Positions 1 to 9,044 of a stretch of 64,000 nt of DNA are shown one piece after another; the first letter of the stretch is position 1; each line of letters starts with the position of its first letter. This DNA is from Polynucleobacter sp. 86C-FISCH (GTDB taxonomy: Bacteria > Pseudomonadota > Gammaproteobacteria > Burkholderiales > Burkholderiaceae). The stretch covers positions 644,253-708,252 of the forward strand of contig NZ_JACVOL010000001.1 of NCBI RefSeq assembly GCF_018882415.1. The letters run 5' to 3'. Both the position numbers and the translations under genes were made by a program. The notes below the pieces were generated by a model. The model was not told the DNA's origin. It ran no database searches and was given only the letters and a program-made list of their open reading frames with translations.

Positions 1-962
1 GATTGATACCTAGTATTGAATTAACCATTGACGATTTTGATTGGAACAAAGCACAGCTTGGTCAGGTAAAAATTAAAACCAAGACCATAGGCAATACTAT
101 TAATTTCGAATCTGTTCAATTTAACAATCCACAAGGTAGCTCAACCACAACTGGTCGTTGGGTTGGCGCTACGCAAAATACCCCTGCACACACCAACTTA
201 AATATTGATTTAGATATTAAGGATGCGGGCCAGATTATTGGTCACTGGACCAATCAAAAGTCAGTAGAGGGCGGGCAAGGCAAGCTGACAATAAATGCGG
301 ATTGGGACGGTTCTCCTTTTAACCCTCAATATGAGACCCTGGCAGGCAAGGCAAATTTAAATCTGGAAAAAGGTCGCCTCTTAGAAGTTAATACCAGTGG
401 CGCAAAGTTACTAGATGTTCTGAGTTTGCAAAGTTTGTTTAGGTTTGCCACGTTAGACCTAAAAGGTAGCCTAGGAAATATTGTTACCAAAGGTACGCCA
501 TTCAATACGATTGATGCCTCGTTTGATTTGAATGCAGGCGTCGCTCAAACCAAGCAATTCACAATGGGCTTAGATCAGGCGCGCGTTGCCATGACTGGGC
601 AAATTAATATCCCTAAGCAAACTCAAGATTTACGTGTCACTATTTTTCCAACAATTGATGCTACCGCAGGCTCTTTAGCCGCATTTGCCATCAACCCAAT
701 CGTAGGTCTTGGCGCCCTTGTTGGGCAGTACCTCATTACCAGCCAAATTAATCGCAACCTACAGTCTGACTACTTAGTACAAGGATCATGGGATAACCCA
801 GAAGTCATTCCGCTTGATCAAAAAGGTCAGCCGATTGATACAAAAACATTAGATACGATTCGTAGCAAGGACTTGCTTAAAGAGCAAAGCAAACCGGACA
901 ACACTACGGGGCCACAAACCAACCCAAACAATTCAAGCGCTCCAAATAAGACTACAAACTAG
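1..962 (+). CDS. YhdP/AsmA-like envelope protein, C-terminal part (5' truncated by window edge)
   Basis: The frame is open from the window edge, so only about the last 319 residues of a larger protein are visible. The visible part has the alternating polar and beta-rich pattern of the AsmA-like C-terminal region (YhdP/TIGR02099 type), including a stretch on residual cofactor-free lipid-transport-like repeats and a Gly/Ala-rich hydrophobic segment near window position 690-740. The tail is low in complexity and rich in Asn, Thr, Pro and Lys. Large AsmA-like proteins of this class bridge the periplasm and are linked to phospholipid transport to the outer membrane. It lies 6 bp upstream of the amidase gene, in an apparent nit-tldD operon, an arrangement common in Betaproteobacteria. 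The family call rests on overall style and neighbours, not on a catalytic motif. Confidence 0.75.
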   Translation, partial: LIPSIELTIDDFDWNKAQLGQVKIKTKTIGNTINFESVQFNNPQGSSTTTGRWVGATQNTPAHTNLNIDLDIKDAGQIIGHWTNQKSVEGGQGKLTINADWDGSPFNPQYETLAGKANLNLEKGRLLEVNTSGAKLLDVLSLQSLFRFATLDLKGSLGNIVTKGTPFNTIDASFDLNAGVAQTKQFTMGLDQARVAMTGQINIPKQTQDLRVTIFPTIDATAGSLAAFAINPIVGLGALVGQYLITSQINRNLQSDYLVQGSWDNPEVIPLDQKGQPIDTKTLDTIRSKDLLKEQSKPDNTTGPQTNPNNSSAPNKTTN

Positions 963-968
963 ATTGCT

Positions 969-1802
969 ATGAGTACACCTGTAAATTCCTCAAATCTCAA
1001 GGTCGCCTCTATTCAGATGGTCTCCACTCCGAATTTGCAAGAGAACCTTTCTACAGCAAGCAGACTCATAGCAGCGGCAGCAGCAGATGGGGCGCAATTA
1101 GCCGTTCTGCCAGAATACTTTTGCTTAATGGGTCTTAAGGACACCGATAAAGTCTCTGCACGAGAAAGCATTGGTAGCGGCCCTATCCAAGAGCAACTCT
1201 CACAGATTGCCAAACAGAACAAACTGCATTTGGTTGCTGGCACTATTCCGCTTGAGGCAAGAGATCCAAATAAAGTACTCAATACAACTCTTGTATTTGA
1301 TCCTGCAGGCCAACAAATTACTCGTTACGACAAAATTCATTTATTTGGCTTTCAAACGGCAACCGAGCGCTATCAAGAATCAGAAACGATTGAAGCTGGA
1401 AATGAGCCGGGGATCCTAAATATTTCTGTTGATGGCAATAATTGGGCTTTTGGTTTAAGTATTTGTTACGACCTGCGTTTTCCAGAACTCTATCGCGCGC
1501 TAGGTCAGGTAGATTGCCACATCATCCCCGCTGCATTTACCTACACCACCGGAAAAGACCATTGGGAAATTCTGTTGCGCGCCCGAGCCATTGAAAACCA
1601 AAGTTATGTACTAGCTTCAGCCCAAGGTGGCAAACATCAAAACCAGCGTCGCACTTGGGGCAATAGTATGTTGATTGACCCTTGGGGCGAGGTCTTGGCC
1701 AATCTCCCTGAAGGAGAAGGCTTTATTTCTGGGGTCTTGTGCAAAGATAAATTAAACGAGGTACGCTCTAAGCTACCTGCACTTGCACATCGCAAGCTTT
1801 AA
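969..1802 (+). CDS. Carbon-nitrogen hydrolase, Nit1/deaminated glutathione amidase-like
   Basis: A 277-residue protein of the nitrilase superfamily. The Glu-Lys-Cys triad is visible: Glu49 in PEYF, Lys122 in RYDKIHLF and the nucleophile Cys166 in [12 protein letters not shown]. These contexts are typical of the Nit branch, whose members hydrolyse deaminated glutathione or omega-amides (alpha-ketoglutaramate), a cytosolic metabolite-repair job. Length fits the family. The ATG lies 6 bp after the preceding stop and 20 bp before tldD, so the three genes probably form one transcript. Exact substrate cannot be told from the sequence; a general omega-amidase is the main alternative. Confidence 0.88.
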   Translation: MSTPVNSSNLKVASIQMVSTPNLQENLSTASRLIAAAAADGAQLAVLPEYFCLMGLKDTDKVSARESIGSGPIQEQLSQIAKQNKLHLVAGTIPLEARDPNKVLNTTLVFDPAGQQITRYDKIHLFGFQTATERYQESETIEAGNEPGILNISVDGNNWAFGLSICYDLRFPELYRALGQVDCHIIPAAFTYTTGKDHWEILLRARAIENQSYVLASAQGGKHQNQRRTWGNSMLIDPWGEVLANLPEGEGFISGVLCKDKLNEVRSKLPALAHRKL

Positions 1803-1822
1803 AGAAAGATTCGCCCAATCAC

Positions 1823-3313
1823 ATGAATGCACCAGAAGCACTATTTCCTGCAAATTGGACTAAAGCCAAAAAGCAAGCAGACCTCATTAAATTAGCCAAA
1901 TCTATTCTGCTTGAGCCAACAGGATTATCAGAACAAGATTTGCATCACACCTTTGGCCATCTGTTTACCCATCGTCTTGATGATGCGGACCTTTACTTTC
2001 AACATACTCGCAGCGAGAGCTGGAGTCTTGAAGAGGGCATCGTTAAATCTGGCAGCTTCAATATTGATCAAGGTGTTGGGGTGCGCGCTATCTATGGTGA
2101 TAAGACTGCCTTTGCCTATTCAGATGAAATTAATTTAGAAGCTTTAAGCAAGGCAGCAAAGGCAACTCGAGTAATCGGGCCAGCAGGTGGCAAGCAAGCA
2201 GTTGCAAGCAAATTATTTAATCCCGTATCCAATAAGCTTTACTCAGATATCAACCCCCTTGACTCACTACAGCCCAAGGAAAAAATCGCGCTACTAGAAA
2301 GCATTGAACGCAGAGCTAAGGCGCGTGATCCACGCATCATTCAGGTGATGGCAAGTCTTGCTGGAGAGTTTGATGTAGTTTTAGTAGTTAGGGCTGATGG
2401 CTTGTTGGCTGCCGATGTCCGCCCCTTGGTGCGCGTTTCCGTTCATGTCATTGCAGAACAAAATGGTCGCCGAGAATCTGGATCTTCCGGTGGTGGCGCG
2501 CGCCATGACTACCTGTACTTCGATCAAGAACTTATCAATCGCTATGTTGATGAAGCGGTTGATGGCGCTTTAGTAAACCTAGAATCACGTCCTGCCCCAG
2601 CAGGCCCAATGACTGTAGTGATGGGGCCAGGATGGCCTGGTGTCCTTTTGCATGAAGCAGTTGGCCATGGTCTTGAGGGCGACTTTAATCGCAAGGGCTC
2701 TTCTGCATTTGCCGGTCGAATTGGACAACGTGTTGCCGCAAAAGGTGTCACTGTAGTGGATGATGGCACCCTATCTGGACGTAGAGGCTCTTTAAACATC
2801 GATGATGAAGGCACACCTACGCAATGCACCACATTAATTGAGGACGGCATTTTGAAGGGTTACATTCAGGACAGCCTCAATGCACGCTTAATGAATATGC
2901 CCCTCACCGGAAATGGTCGACGAGAAAGCTTTGCCTCGCTTCCAATGCCGCGCATGACAAATACCTACATGCTGGCTGGCAAAGACGATCCTCAAGAAAT
3001 CGTGGCCAGCATTAAACGTGGTTTGTATGCGGTCAATTTTGGCGGTGGCCAAGTGGATATCACCAGCGGCAAATTTGTTTTTTCTGCTTCAGAAGCCTAC
3101 TGGGTTGAAAACGGCAAAATCCAATACCCCGTTAAAGGTGCCACCATTATTGGCAGCGGTCCAGAGTCCCTAAAACAGGTCTCAATGATCGGAAATGACC
3201 TCAAACTCGATGGCGGCGTAGGGGTTTGCGGCAAGGAAGGGCAAAGCGTTCCTGTTGGAGTTGGGCAACCTACCCTCCGAATTGACAGCCTTACCGTGGG
3301 CGGGACTGCCTGA
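1823..3313 (+). CDS. tldD: Metalloprotease TldD
   Basis: A 496-residue protein of the TldD/PmbA (peptidase U62) family. The metal-binding HExxxH motif is seen as [11 protein letters not shown] (His277, Glu278, His282), followed by the conserved Gly-rich region and DDEGT. TldD pairs with TldE/PmbA to form a cytosolic protease that degrades unfolded peptides and matures some peptide natural products and antitoxins. No partner pmbA gene is in this window; in related bacteria it sits elsewhere. Length matches the family. Start at the ATG 20 bp after the amidase stop. Confidence 0.95.
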   Translation: MNAPEALFPANWTKAKKQADLIKLAKSILLEPTGLSEQDLHHTFGHLFTHRLDDADLYFQHTRSESWSLEEGIVKSGSFNIDQGVGVRAIYGDKTAFAYSDEINLEALSKAAKATRVIGPAGGKQAVASKLFNPVSNKLYSDINPLDSLQPKEKIALLESIERRAKARDPRIIQVMASLAGEFDVVLVVRADGLLAADVRPLVRVSVHVIAEQNGRRESGSSGGGARHDYLYFDQELINRYVDEAVDGALVNLESRPAPAGPMTVVMGPGWPGVLLHEAVGHGLEGDFNRKGSSAFAGRIGQRVAAKGVTVVDDGTLSGRRGSLNIDDEGTPTQCTTLIEDGILKGYIQDSLNARLMNMPLTGNGRRESFASLPMPRMTNTYMLAGKDDPQEIVASIKRGLYAVNFGGGQVDITSGKFVFSASEAYWVENGKIQYPVKGATIIGSGPESLKQVSMIGNDLKLDGGVGVCGKEGQSVPVGVGQPTLRIDSLTVGGTA

Positions 3314-3331
3314 TATTGGCAAATTACGGCT

Positions 3332-3337
3332 TAAAAT
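3332..3337 (+). promoter_or_regulatory. Possible -10 box directly upstream of the DAHP synthase start
   Basis: TAAAAT lies 6 nt before the ATG at 3344 and no Shine-Dalgarno sequence is visible between them. If this box is used, the mRNA would begin at or next to the start codon (leaderless). No good -35 box is seen at 17 bp, so this is tentative. Confidence 0.3.
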
Positions 3338-3343
3338 AGCCGG

Positions 3344-4468
3344 ATGAGCCAACAAAATACAAATCCCGCTAATTGGTACTCCGCGGTCGACAAGACCTCC
3401 GATACCGACGATCAACGCATCGACAAGATTTCTGTTCTGCCTCCGCCAGAGCATTTAATCCGTTTCTTTCCAATTTCTGGAACACCAACAGAAGCGCTGA
3501 TCAGCAAAACTCGCAAAAAGATTCGCGACATTATTCACGGTAAAGATGACCGCTTATTGGTAATTATTGGCCCATGCTCTATTCATGATCCACGTGCAGC
3601 ACTCGAATACTGCCAACGTCTTTTAAGTGAACGCGAACGTTTTGCTGGCGAACTAGAAATTGTGATGCGTGTGTATTTTGAAAAGCCACGCACTACTGTT
3701 GGCTGGAAAGGTTTGATCAATGACCCGTACCTTGATGAAAGCTATCGCATCGAAGAGGGACTACGTCTTGCCCGCCAAGTGCTCATGGAAATTAATCGCC
3801 TCGGCATGCCAGCAGGTAGCGAATTCCTGGATGTCATCTCTCCTCAATATATTGCCGATCTGATTTCATGGGGAGCAATTGGCGCACGTACAACTGAAAG
3901 CCAAGTTCATCGCGAACTTGCCTCAGGACTCTCTGCACCGATCGGCTTTAAGAATGGCACTGATGGCAACATCAAGATTGCTACCGATGCTATTCAAGCA
4001 GCAGGTCGCCCACATCACTTCTTGTCTGTTCATAAAAATGGTCAAGTTTCTGTTGTGGAAACCAAAGGCAATAAAGATTGCCACGTCATTTTGCGCGGTG
4101 GTAAAGAGCCGAACTACGAAGCAAAGTTTGTACAGGCTGCCTGCTCCGAGCTAGAAGCGGCCAAGCTTCCAGCTAGTTTGATGGTTGACTTGTCTCATGC
4201 CAACTCAAGCAAGAAGCATGAGCGTCAAATCGTTGTTGCTGATGATGTTGCACAGCAAATTGAATCTGGCTCACATCAGATTTTTGGTGTGATGGTAGAA
4301 AGCCATTTAAATGATGGCGCTCAGAAATTTACACCAGGCAAAGATGACCCAAGTAAATTAGAGTACGGTCGCAGTATTACCGATGCTTGTATTAACTGGG
4401 ATGATTCAGTGCAAGTATTAGAGCGTCTTGCTACTGCTGTTAAAACACGTAGAAGCAAGAAAAAATGA
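3344..4468 (+). CDS. aroG: 3-deoxy-7-phosphoheptulonate synthase (DAHP synthase, class I)
   Basis: A 374-residue class I DAHP synthase that condenses phosphoenolpyruvate with erythrose 4-phosphate, the first step of the shikimate pathway to aromatic amino acids. Visible family motifs are GPCSIHDP near residue 77, the KPRTTVGWKG substrate-binding stretch, GARTTESQVHRELASG, and VDLSHANSSKKHERQ near the C-terminus. Length and N-terminal extension agree with the feedback-regulated AroF/G/H type; which amino acid inhibits it cannot be read with confidence. It stands alone between tldD and the convergent cobalamin adenosyltransferase gene and ends in a strong terminator that overlaps that gene's 3' end. 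Confidence 0.95.
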   Translation: MSQQNTNPANWYSAVDKTSDTDDQRIDKISVLPPPEHLIRFFPISGTPTEALISKTRKKIRDIIHGKDDRLLVIIGPCSIHDPRAALEYCQRLLSERERFAGELEIVMRVYFEKPRTTVGWKGLINDPYLDESYRIEEGLRLARQVLMEINRLGMPAGSEFLDVISPQYIADLISWGAIGARTTESQVHRELASGLSAPIGFKNGTDGNIKIATDAIQAAGRPHHFLSVHKNGQVSVVETKGNKDCHVILRGGKEPNYEAKFVQAACSELEAAKLPASLMVDLSHANSSKKHERQIVVADDVAQQIESGSHQIFGVMVESHLNDGAQKFTPGKDDPSKLEYGRSITDACINWDDSVQVLERLATAVKTRRSKKK

Positions 4469-4500
4469 TGCAGAAGTAATTTTGCAAGAAACAACACCAA

Positions 4501-4530
4501 AGAGACTAAATTACTTAGTCTCTTTTTTTT
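4501..4530 (+). terminator. Rho-independent terminator of aroG, embedded in the 3' end of the convergent gene
   Basis: Perfect 9-bp stem AGAGACTAA (4501-4509) / TTAGTCTCT (4515-4523), 5-nt loop, then a run of eight T including the last stem base. The stop codon of the minus-strand adenosyltransferase gene (4511-4513) lies in the loop and its last codons lie in the right arm and T run. Confidence 0.85.
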
Positions 4531-5080
4531 CGTGCTTCCAAAGAACATCAGATCCACCGGCTGCACGATTTAAGATGCGAGCCAACACAAAGAGCAAATC
4601 TGATAAACGATTCACATATTGTCTAGGGGAATCATACAAAGGCTCTTCCCAGCCTAAGCGGACAATCGAACGCTCTGCTCTACGGCAAACCGTACGGCAC
4701 ACATGCGCCTGTGCAGCAGCTCGAGTACCGCCTGGCAAAATGAATTCGGTCAAAGGCGGCAGCTGTTGATTGTATTTTTCAAGCCAAACATCTAACTGAG
4801 CTACATGCTCAGGATTGAGTAGCTTGTAGTTGGGGATGCAAAGCTCACCCCCCAAATCAAATAAATCATGTTGCACCTGCAGGAAAAGCTCATGCAATTC
4901 AGCAGAAATGCCTTCAGGAATCTGCTCAGTCATCAAAACTCCGATTTCTGAGTTCAATTCATCAATATCACCCATAGCGCAGATACGCAGATGATCCTTC
5001 TCCACGCGACTGCCGTCACCCAAGCCGGTCATCCCGGCGTCACCTGTTCTGGTGGCGATTTTTGATAGTCGATTTCCCAT
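4511..5080 (-). CDS. Cob(I)alamin adenosyltransferase, PduO/MMAB type
   Basis: A 189-residue PduO-type ATP:cob(I)alamin adenosyltransferase, which transfers the adenosyl group of ATP to cob(I)alamin to give coenzyme B12. The N-terminal ATP-binding motif TRTGDAGMTGLGDGSR, the GDIDELNSEIG motif and the C-terminal CRTVCRRAERSIVRL and YVNRLSDLLFVLARI motifs are all present. It acts in the cytosol in cofactor salvage for B12 enzymes. The gene is divergent from glcD, with only 18 bp between the start codons, and converges on aroG. No Shine-Dalgarno sequence precedes the ATG. Confidence 0.95.
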   Translation of the reverse strand: MGNRLSKIATRTGDAGMTGLGDGSRVEKDHLRICAMGDIDELNSEIGVLMTEQIPEGISAELHELFLQVQHDLFDLGGELCIPNYKLLNPEHVAQLDVWLEKYNQQLPPLTEFILPGGTRAAAQAHVCRTVCRRAERSIVRLGWEEPLYDSPRQYVNRLSDLLFVLARILNRAAGGSDVLWKHEKKETK

Positions 5081-5087
5081 AAGCTTA

Positions 5088-5093
5088 ATTATA
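5088..5093 (-). promoter_or_regulatory. Perfect -10 box 7 nt before the adenosyltransferase start (possible leaderless mRNA)
   Basis: On the minus strand TATAAT is followed by TAAGCTT and then the ATG at 5080. A start site 7 nt downstream of the box would fall on the A of the ATG, leaving no leader, and no ribosome-binding site is visible. A -35 box is not clear; it would lie inside glcD. Confidence 0.5.
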
Positions 5094-5098
5094 GGTAA

Positions 5099-6613
5099 AT
5101 GGCTAAAATGATTCTTATGAATATGGTGACCCCACCCCCCGAACTAGCCGCTATTAGCGCCCTTCAGTCCAAATTGGTTTCGGCTTTGCGCCCAATCCTT
5201 CCGGAACATGCCCTTCTATGGGAACCAGAAGACACTATTCCTTACGAATGTGATGGTCTGGCCGCCTATAGAAGGATGCCTTTGGCAGTAGCTTTGCCAG
5301 AAACCGAGGAGCAAGTAGCCCAGATTTTGAAGATTTGCTATGCAATGCAAATTCCTGTTGTGCCTCGTGGATCTGGAACTGGCCTCTCGGGAGGTGCAAT
5401 GCCCCTTTCTCAAGGATTGGTGCTGTCATTAGCCAAGCTTAAGAAAATTATCAGTATTGATCCTTTTACTCGCACTGCAGTTGTTCAGCCTGGTGTTCGC
5501 AATCTTGCAATTTCTGAAGCAGTTGCACATCTTGGTTTGTATTACGCACCAGACCCTTCTTCGCAAATTGCCTGCTCTATTGGCGGCAACGTGAATGAAA
5601 ACTCCGGCGGTGTGCACTGTCTCAAATATGGCCTCACCTTACATAACGTTCTGCGCGTCCGCGGAATACTAATGAATGGTGAGATCGTAGAATTTGGCGG
5701 CTTAGCCCCAGATGCACCCGGCCTTGATTTGCTAGCAATCATGATGGGCAGCGAAGGTATGCTCGCGGTTGTGACTGAAGTGACAGTTAAATTGGTTGCC
5801 AAACCAAAGTTGGCTCGCGTGATCATGGCAAGTTTTGATGACATCGAAAAAGGTGGTAACGCAGTAGCTGCCATCATTGCTGCAGGCATTATTCCTGCTG
5901 GCTTGGAGATGATGGATAAAGCCACCACTCGTGCTGTAGAGGAATTTGTCCACGCAGGCTATGACTTAGATGCAGCAGCTATTTTGTTATGCGAATCCGA
6001 TGGCACTCCAGAAGAAGTTGCTGAAGAAATTGAGCGCATGACTAAAGTACTCGAACAAGCAGGCGCGAGCGGCATTCAGATATCTAAAGATGAAAGTGAG
6101 CGCTTGAAATTCTGGAGCGGTCGCAAGAATGCATTCCCTGCTGCAGGCCGCCTAGCCCCTGATTACTACTGCATGGACGGCACTATTCCCCGCCGTCATA
6201 TCGCCACCTTACTCAAGCGTATCCAAGGCATGGAAGAAAAATACGGACTTGGTTGCTTAAACGTTTTTCATGCTGGCGATGGCAATATGCACCCTCTAAT
6301 TTTGTTTAATGGCGCCGATCAGGAAGAGTGGCATCGCGCAGAAGAATTCGGTACTGAAATTTTAGAAGCTTGCGTTGAGCTTGGCGGCACTATTACTGGT
6401 GAGCACGGTGTTGGCATTGAAAAAATTAATTCAATGTGCGTGCAATTTGGTGAAGGTGAGCGTGAATCTTTCTGGGGCGTGAAGAGCGCCTTCGATCCTG
6501 AGAAACTTCTCAATCCAGATAAAGCAATTCCGACGCTCAACCGCTGCGCTGAATATGGCCGTATGCGTATTAGCGGTGGTCAGCTACCTCATCCAGAGTT
6601 GGAGCGCTTCTAA
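5099..6613 (+). CDS. glcD: Glycolate oxidase, FAD-linked subunit GlcD
   Basis: A 504-residue FAD-linked oxidase of the VAO/PCMH fold. The N-terminal FAD-binding part holds VVPRGSGTGLSGGAMPLSQGLVLSLAKL, and the C-terminal part holds FHAGDGNMHPLI and GEHGVGIEK, both typical of GlcD and D-lactate dehydrogenases. With GlcE and GlcF it oxidises glycolate to glyoxylate at the inner membrane. Start at ATG 5099 is supported by AGG at 5093-5095; in-frame ATGs at 5111, 5117 and 5123 are alternatives. Its stop overlaps the glcE start (TAATG). The start codon is 18 bp from that of the divergent adenosyltransferase gene, so promoters must lie within coding sequence. Confidence 0.95.
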   Translation: MAKMILMNMVTPPPELAAISALQSKLVSALRPILPEHALLWEPEDTIPYECDGLAAYRRMPLAVALPETEEQVAQILKICYAMQIPVVPRGSGTGLSGGAMPLSQGLVLSLAKLKKIISIDPFTRTAVVQPGVRNLAISEAVAHLGLYYAPDPSSQIACSIGGNVNENSGGVHCLKYGLTLHNVLRVRGILMNGEIVEFGGLAPDAPGLDLLAIMMGSEGMLAVVTEVTVKLVAKPKLARVIMASFDDIEKGGNAVAAIIAAGIIPAGLEMMDKATTRAVEEFVHAGYDLDAAAILLCESDGTPEEVAEEIERMTKVLEQAGASGIQISKDESERLKFWSGRKNAFPAAGRLAPDYYCMDGTIPRRHIATLLKRIQGMEEKYGLGCLNVFHAGDGNMHPLILFNGADQEEWHRAEEFGTEILEACVELGGTITGEHGVGIEKINSMCVQFGEGERESFWGVKSAFDPEKLLNPDKAIPTLNRCAEYGRMRISGGQLPHPELERF

Positions 6614-7758
6614 TGAGTCACTCCAATCTACAAGTTGACGCATTTCGTGAACAAATTCTGAATGCAGCCAAGAATAAAACCTCTCTCTCCATTGAAGGCG
6701 GAGGCACAAAGTCCTGGTATGGCAATACCAATAACTATGCCAAGCTAGATACTCGCCCTTACTCGGGCATTTTGGAGTACCAACCAGAAGAGCTAGTGAT
6801 TACCGCTTGTGCAGGCACGCCACTAAAAGAAATTGAAGCAGTCCTCAAAGAAAAAAATCAGGTGCTTGCGTTTGAGCCTCCACACTTTGGTGAGAATGCA
6901 ACCTTTGGTGGTGCCATTGCAGCTGGTCTAGCTGGCCCTGGCCGCATCACCGTTGGCAATTTCCGCGACTTTGTATTGGGTGCTCGCATCTTAGACGGCA
7001 AGGGACAAGATCTTTCCTTTGGCGGTAAGGTCATGAAGAACGTTGCAGGCTATGACGTTTCTCGCTTACTACCAGGCTCCTTGGGCACCCTATCCCTCCT
7101 ATTGGAGGCTTCAGTAAAAGTATTGCCAAAACCTGCTGCAACTGCAACCCTCCGCTGCCAACTCTCTCAAGAGAAAGCACTAAAAGCATTAAATGAATGG
7201 GCGGGTCAGCCACTACCACTTTCTGCTAGCTGCTGGATTGGGTCAGCTAAAGGTGGAGATGGAGAGCTAACCTTCCGTCTCGCGGGCGCAGCAGCTGCAG
7301 TTAAGGCTGCAATCCCACTCATGAGTTCTTTAGTTAATGCGACTGAACTCAATGAACAAGTTGCCGAAGACTTTTGGAATAATTTGCGCGAGCAAAAACT
7401 TTCTGCTTTTGGCAACCTTGGCGCAGATCAAACTTTGTATCGTCTAGCGCTGCCTGCTGCTTGTGGACCAATTGCAATTTCTGGTGCTAACGATAAAATT
7501 ATTCTTGAGTGGCATGGACAACAACGCTGGATAAAGGCACCCGGTGATGAAGCTACCTTTGCAGCCATCAAAGCCATTGCCAATTCTCATGGTGGTCATA
7601 CGACTCGCTTTAGACAGGGTGCAAACGTAGACCCTTCCTATCAGCGCTTTACCTTACTCACAGAGCAAGCCCATTCCAAGGCCCTTGAAGCCGTGCAAGA
7701 GCGCTTGAGATCCGCCTTTGATCCTGCTGGCGTATTTGCCACTAAACGTCTTCCATAA
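6613..7758 (+). CDS. glcE: Glycolate oxidase, FAD-binding subunit GlcE
   Basis: A 381-residue protein with an N-terminal FAD-binding 4 domain. The motif GGAIAAGLAGPGRITVGNFRDFVLG is the usual GlcE signature, and KVMKNVAGYDVSRLLPGSLGTLS follows it. GlcE is shorter than GlcD and lacks the complete C-terminal FAD-oxidase cap, as expected. It is part of the GlcDEF glycolate dehydrogenase complex. The gene overlaps glcD by one base (TAATG), showing translational coupling, and is 8 bp upstream of glcF. Confidence 0.95.
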   Translation: MSHSNLQVDAFREQILNAAKNKTSLSIEGGGTKSWYGNTNNYAKLDTRPYSGILEYQPEELVITACAGTPLKEIEAVLKEKNQVLAFEPPHFGENATFGGAIAAGLAGPGRITVGNFRDFVLGARILDGKGQDLSFGGKVMKNVAGYDVSRLLPGSLGTLSLLLEASVKVLPKPAATATLRCQLSQEKALKALNEWAGQPLPLSASCWIGSAKGGDGELTFRLAGAAAAVKAAIPLMSSLVNATELNEQVAEDFWNNLREQKLSAFGNLGADQTLYRLALPAACGPIAISGANDKIILEWHGQQRWIKAPGDEATFAAIKAIANSHGGHTTRFRQGANVDPSYQRFTLLTEQAHSKALEAVQERLRSAFDPAGVFATKRLP

Positions 7759-7766
7759 GTATTTCT

Positions 7767-9044
7767 ATGCAAACTCAACTCGCCCCTAAATTTGCCAACA
7801 CACCGGAAGGTATCGAGGCAGCCCGCATTCTGGGCAAATGCGTTCACTGCGGTTTTTGTACCGCTACCTGTCCAACCTATCAAATCCTTGGCGATGAATT
7901 AGATGGTCCACGCGGACGCATCTATCTCATCAAGCAAATCGCTGAGGGCCAAGCACCAACAGAAAAGACACGACTGCATTTAGATCGTTGCTTAACCTGT
8001 CGCAATTGCGAAAGCACTTGCCCTAGTGGTGTGCAATACGGCAACTTGGTTGATATTGGCCGCAAATGGGCAGAAGAAAATACGCCTGAGCGTCCAATTG
8101 CTCAGCGCCTAACTCGTTGGGCCCTAAAAGAAGGCTTAACCAATCCAGCTTTATTCAATACCGCAATGACCTTGGGTCGCTTGGTGCGCCCATTAATGCC
8201 TAGCGGTATTAAACGCAAGATCCCATTGACCCTCAATAAGGCATTGGTGAGCTCGACTGATCCATACGCAAGACCTGCAACTACGCATCAGCGCAAAATG
8301 GTTTTGCTAGAAGGCTGCGTTCAGCCAGGCATGTTGCCAAATATTAATTCAGCAACAGCACGTGTACTGAATGCACTGAAGATCCAGTTGGTTAGCGCGC
8401 CAAGCGCTACTTGTTGCGGAGCTTTGCGTTACCACCTCAATGATCAAGCTGGCGGTCTCGATAATGCCAAGCAAAATATTGATGCCTGGTGGCCTTTAGT
8501 AGAGAGCGGCGTAGAAGCGATTGTGATGACAGCATCCGGTTGTGGCGTAATGGTAAAAGACTATGGACATCTGTTTGCAAATGACCCTACTTATGCTACC
8601 AAAGCTAAAAAGATCTCTGATTTAACTAAGGATATTTCCGAGATTCTTCCTGCTTTACAAAATGAGCTTGTGCAGCTGGTAGGCACCGATCCCAAATCTG
8701 GCGTGGTGTATCACCCACCCTGCACCTTGCAACATGGCCAACAAATCCGTGGCAAGGTTGAGGGGCTGCTTTCTAATATTGGTATTGGTGTGCGTTTATG
8801 CGCGGATAGCCATCTTTGCTGTGGATCTGCAGGCACCTACTCCGTGACCCAGCCAGAACTTTCTGAGCAGCTACGTAAAAACAAGCTCACCCATCTCAAT
8901 GCTGCATGCGAAGAGTCTGGAGCAGAGGTGATTGTTTCCGGAAATATTGGCTGCATTACCCATCTCCAGCAAGATGACACTCCGGTGCTGCATTGGATCG
9001 AGATCGTTGATCAACTGGTTGCTAAATCTTCTAAGGCCTCATGA
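7767..9044 (+). CDS. glcF: Glycolate oxidase, iron-sulfur subunit GlcF
   Basis: A 425-residue iron-sulfur subunit. Two ferredoxin-type cysteine clusters, CVHCGFCTATCPTY near residue 27 and CLTCRNCESTCPSG near residue 76, bind [4Fe-4S] centres. Two CCG-type domains follow (ATCCGAL and HLCCGSAGTYS with upstream Cys residues). It carries electrons from the flavin subunits to the membrane quinone pool. The gene ends in ATGA, overlapping the next gene by 4 bp, so the glc genes and the PLP-homeostasis and proC genes form one coupled operon. Confidence 0.95.
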   Translation: MQTQLAPKFANTPEGIEAARILGKCVHCGFCTATCPTYQILGDELDGPRGRIYLIKQIAEGQAPTEKTRLHLDRCLTCRNCESTCPSGVQYGNLVDIGRKWAEENTPERPIAQRLTRWALKEGLTNPALFNTAMTLGRLVRPLMPSGIKRKIPLTLNKALVSSTDPYARPATTHQRKMVLLEGCVQPGMLPNINSATARVLNALKIQLVSAPSATCCGALRYHLNDQAGGLDNAKQNIDAWWPLVESGVEAIVMTASGCGVMVKDYGHLFANDPTYATKAKKISDLTKDISEILPALQNELVQLVGTDPKSGVVYHPPCTLQHGQQIRGKVEGLLSNIGIGVRLCADSHLCCGSAGTYSVTQPELSEQLRKNKLTHLNAACEESGAEVIVSGNIGCITHLQQDDTPVLHWIEIVDQLVAKSSKAS

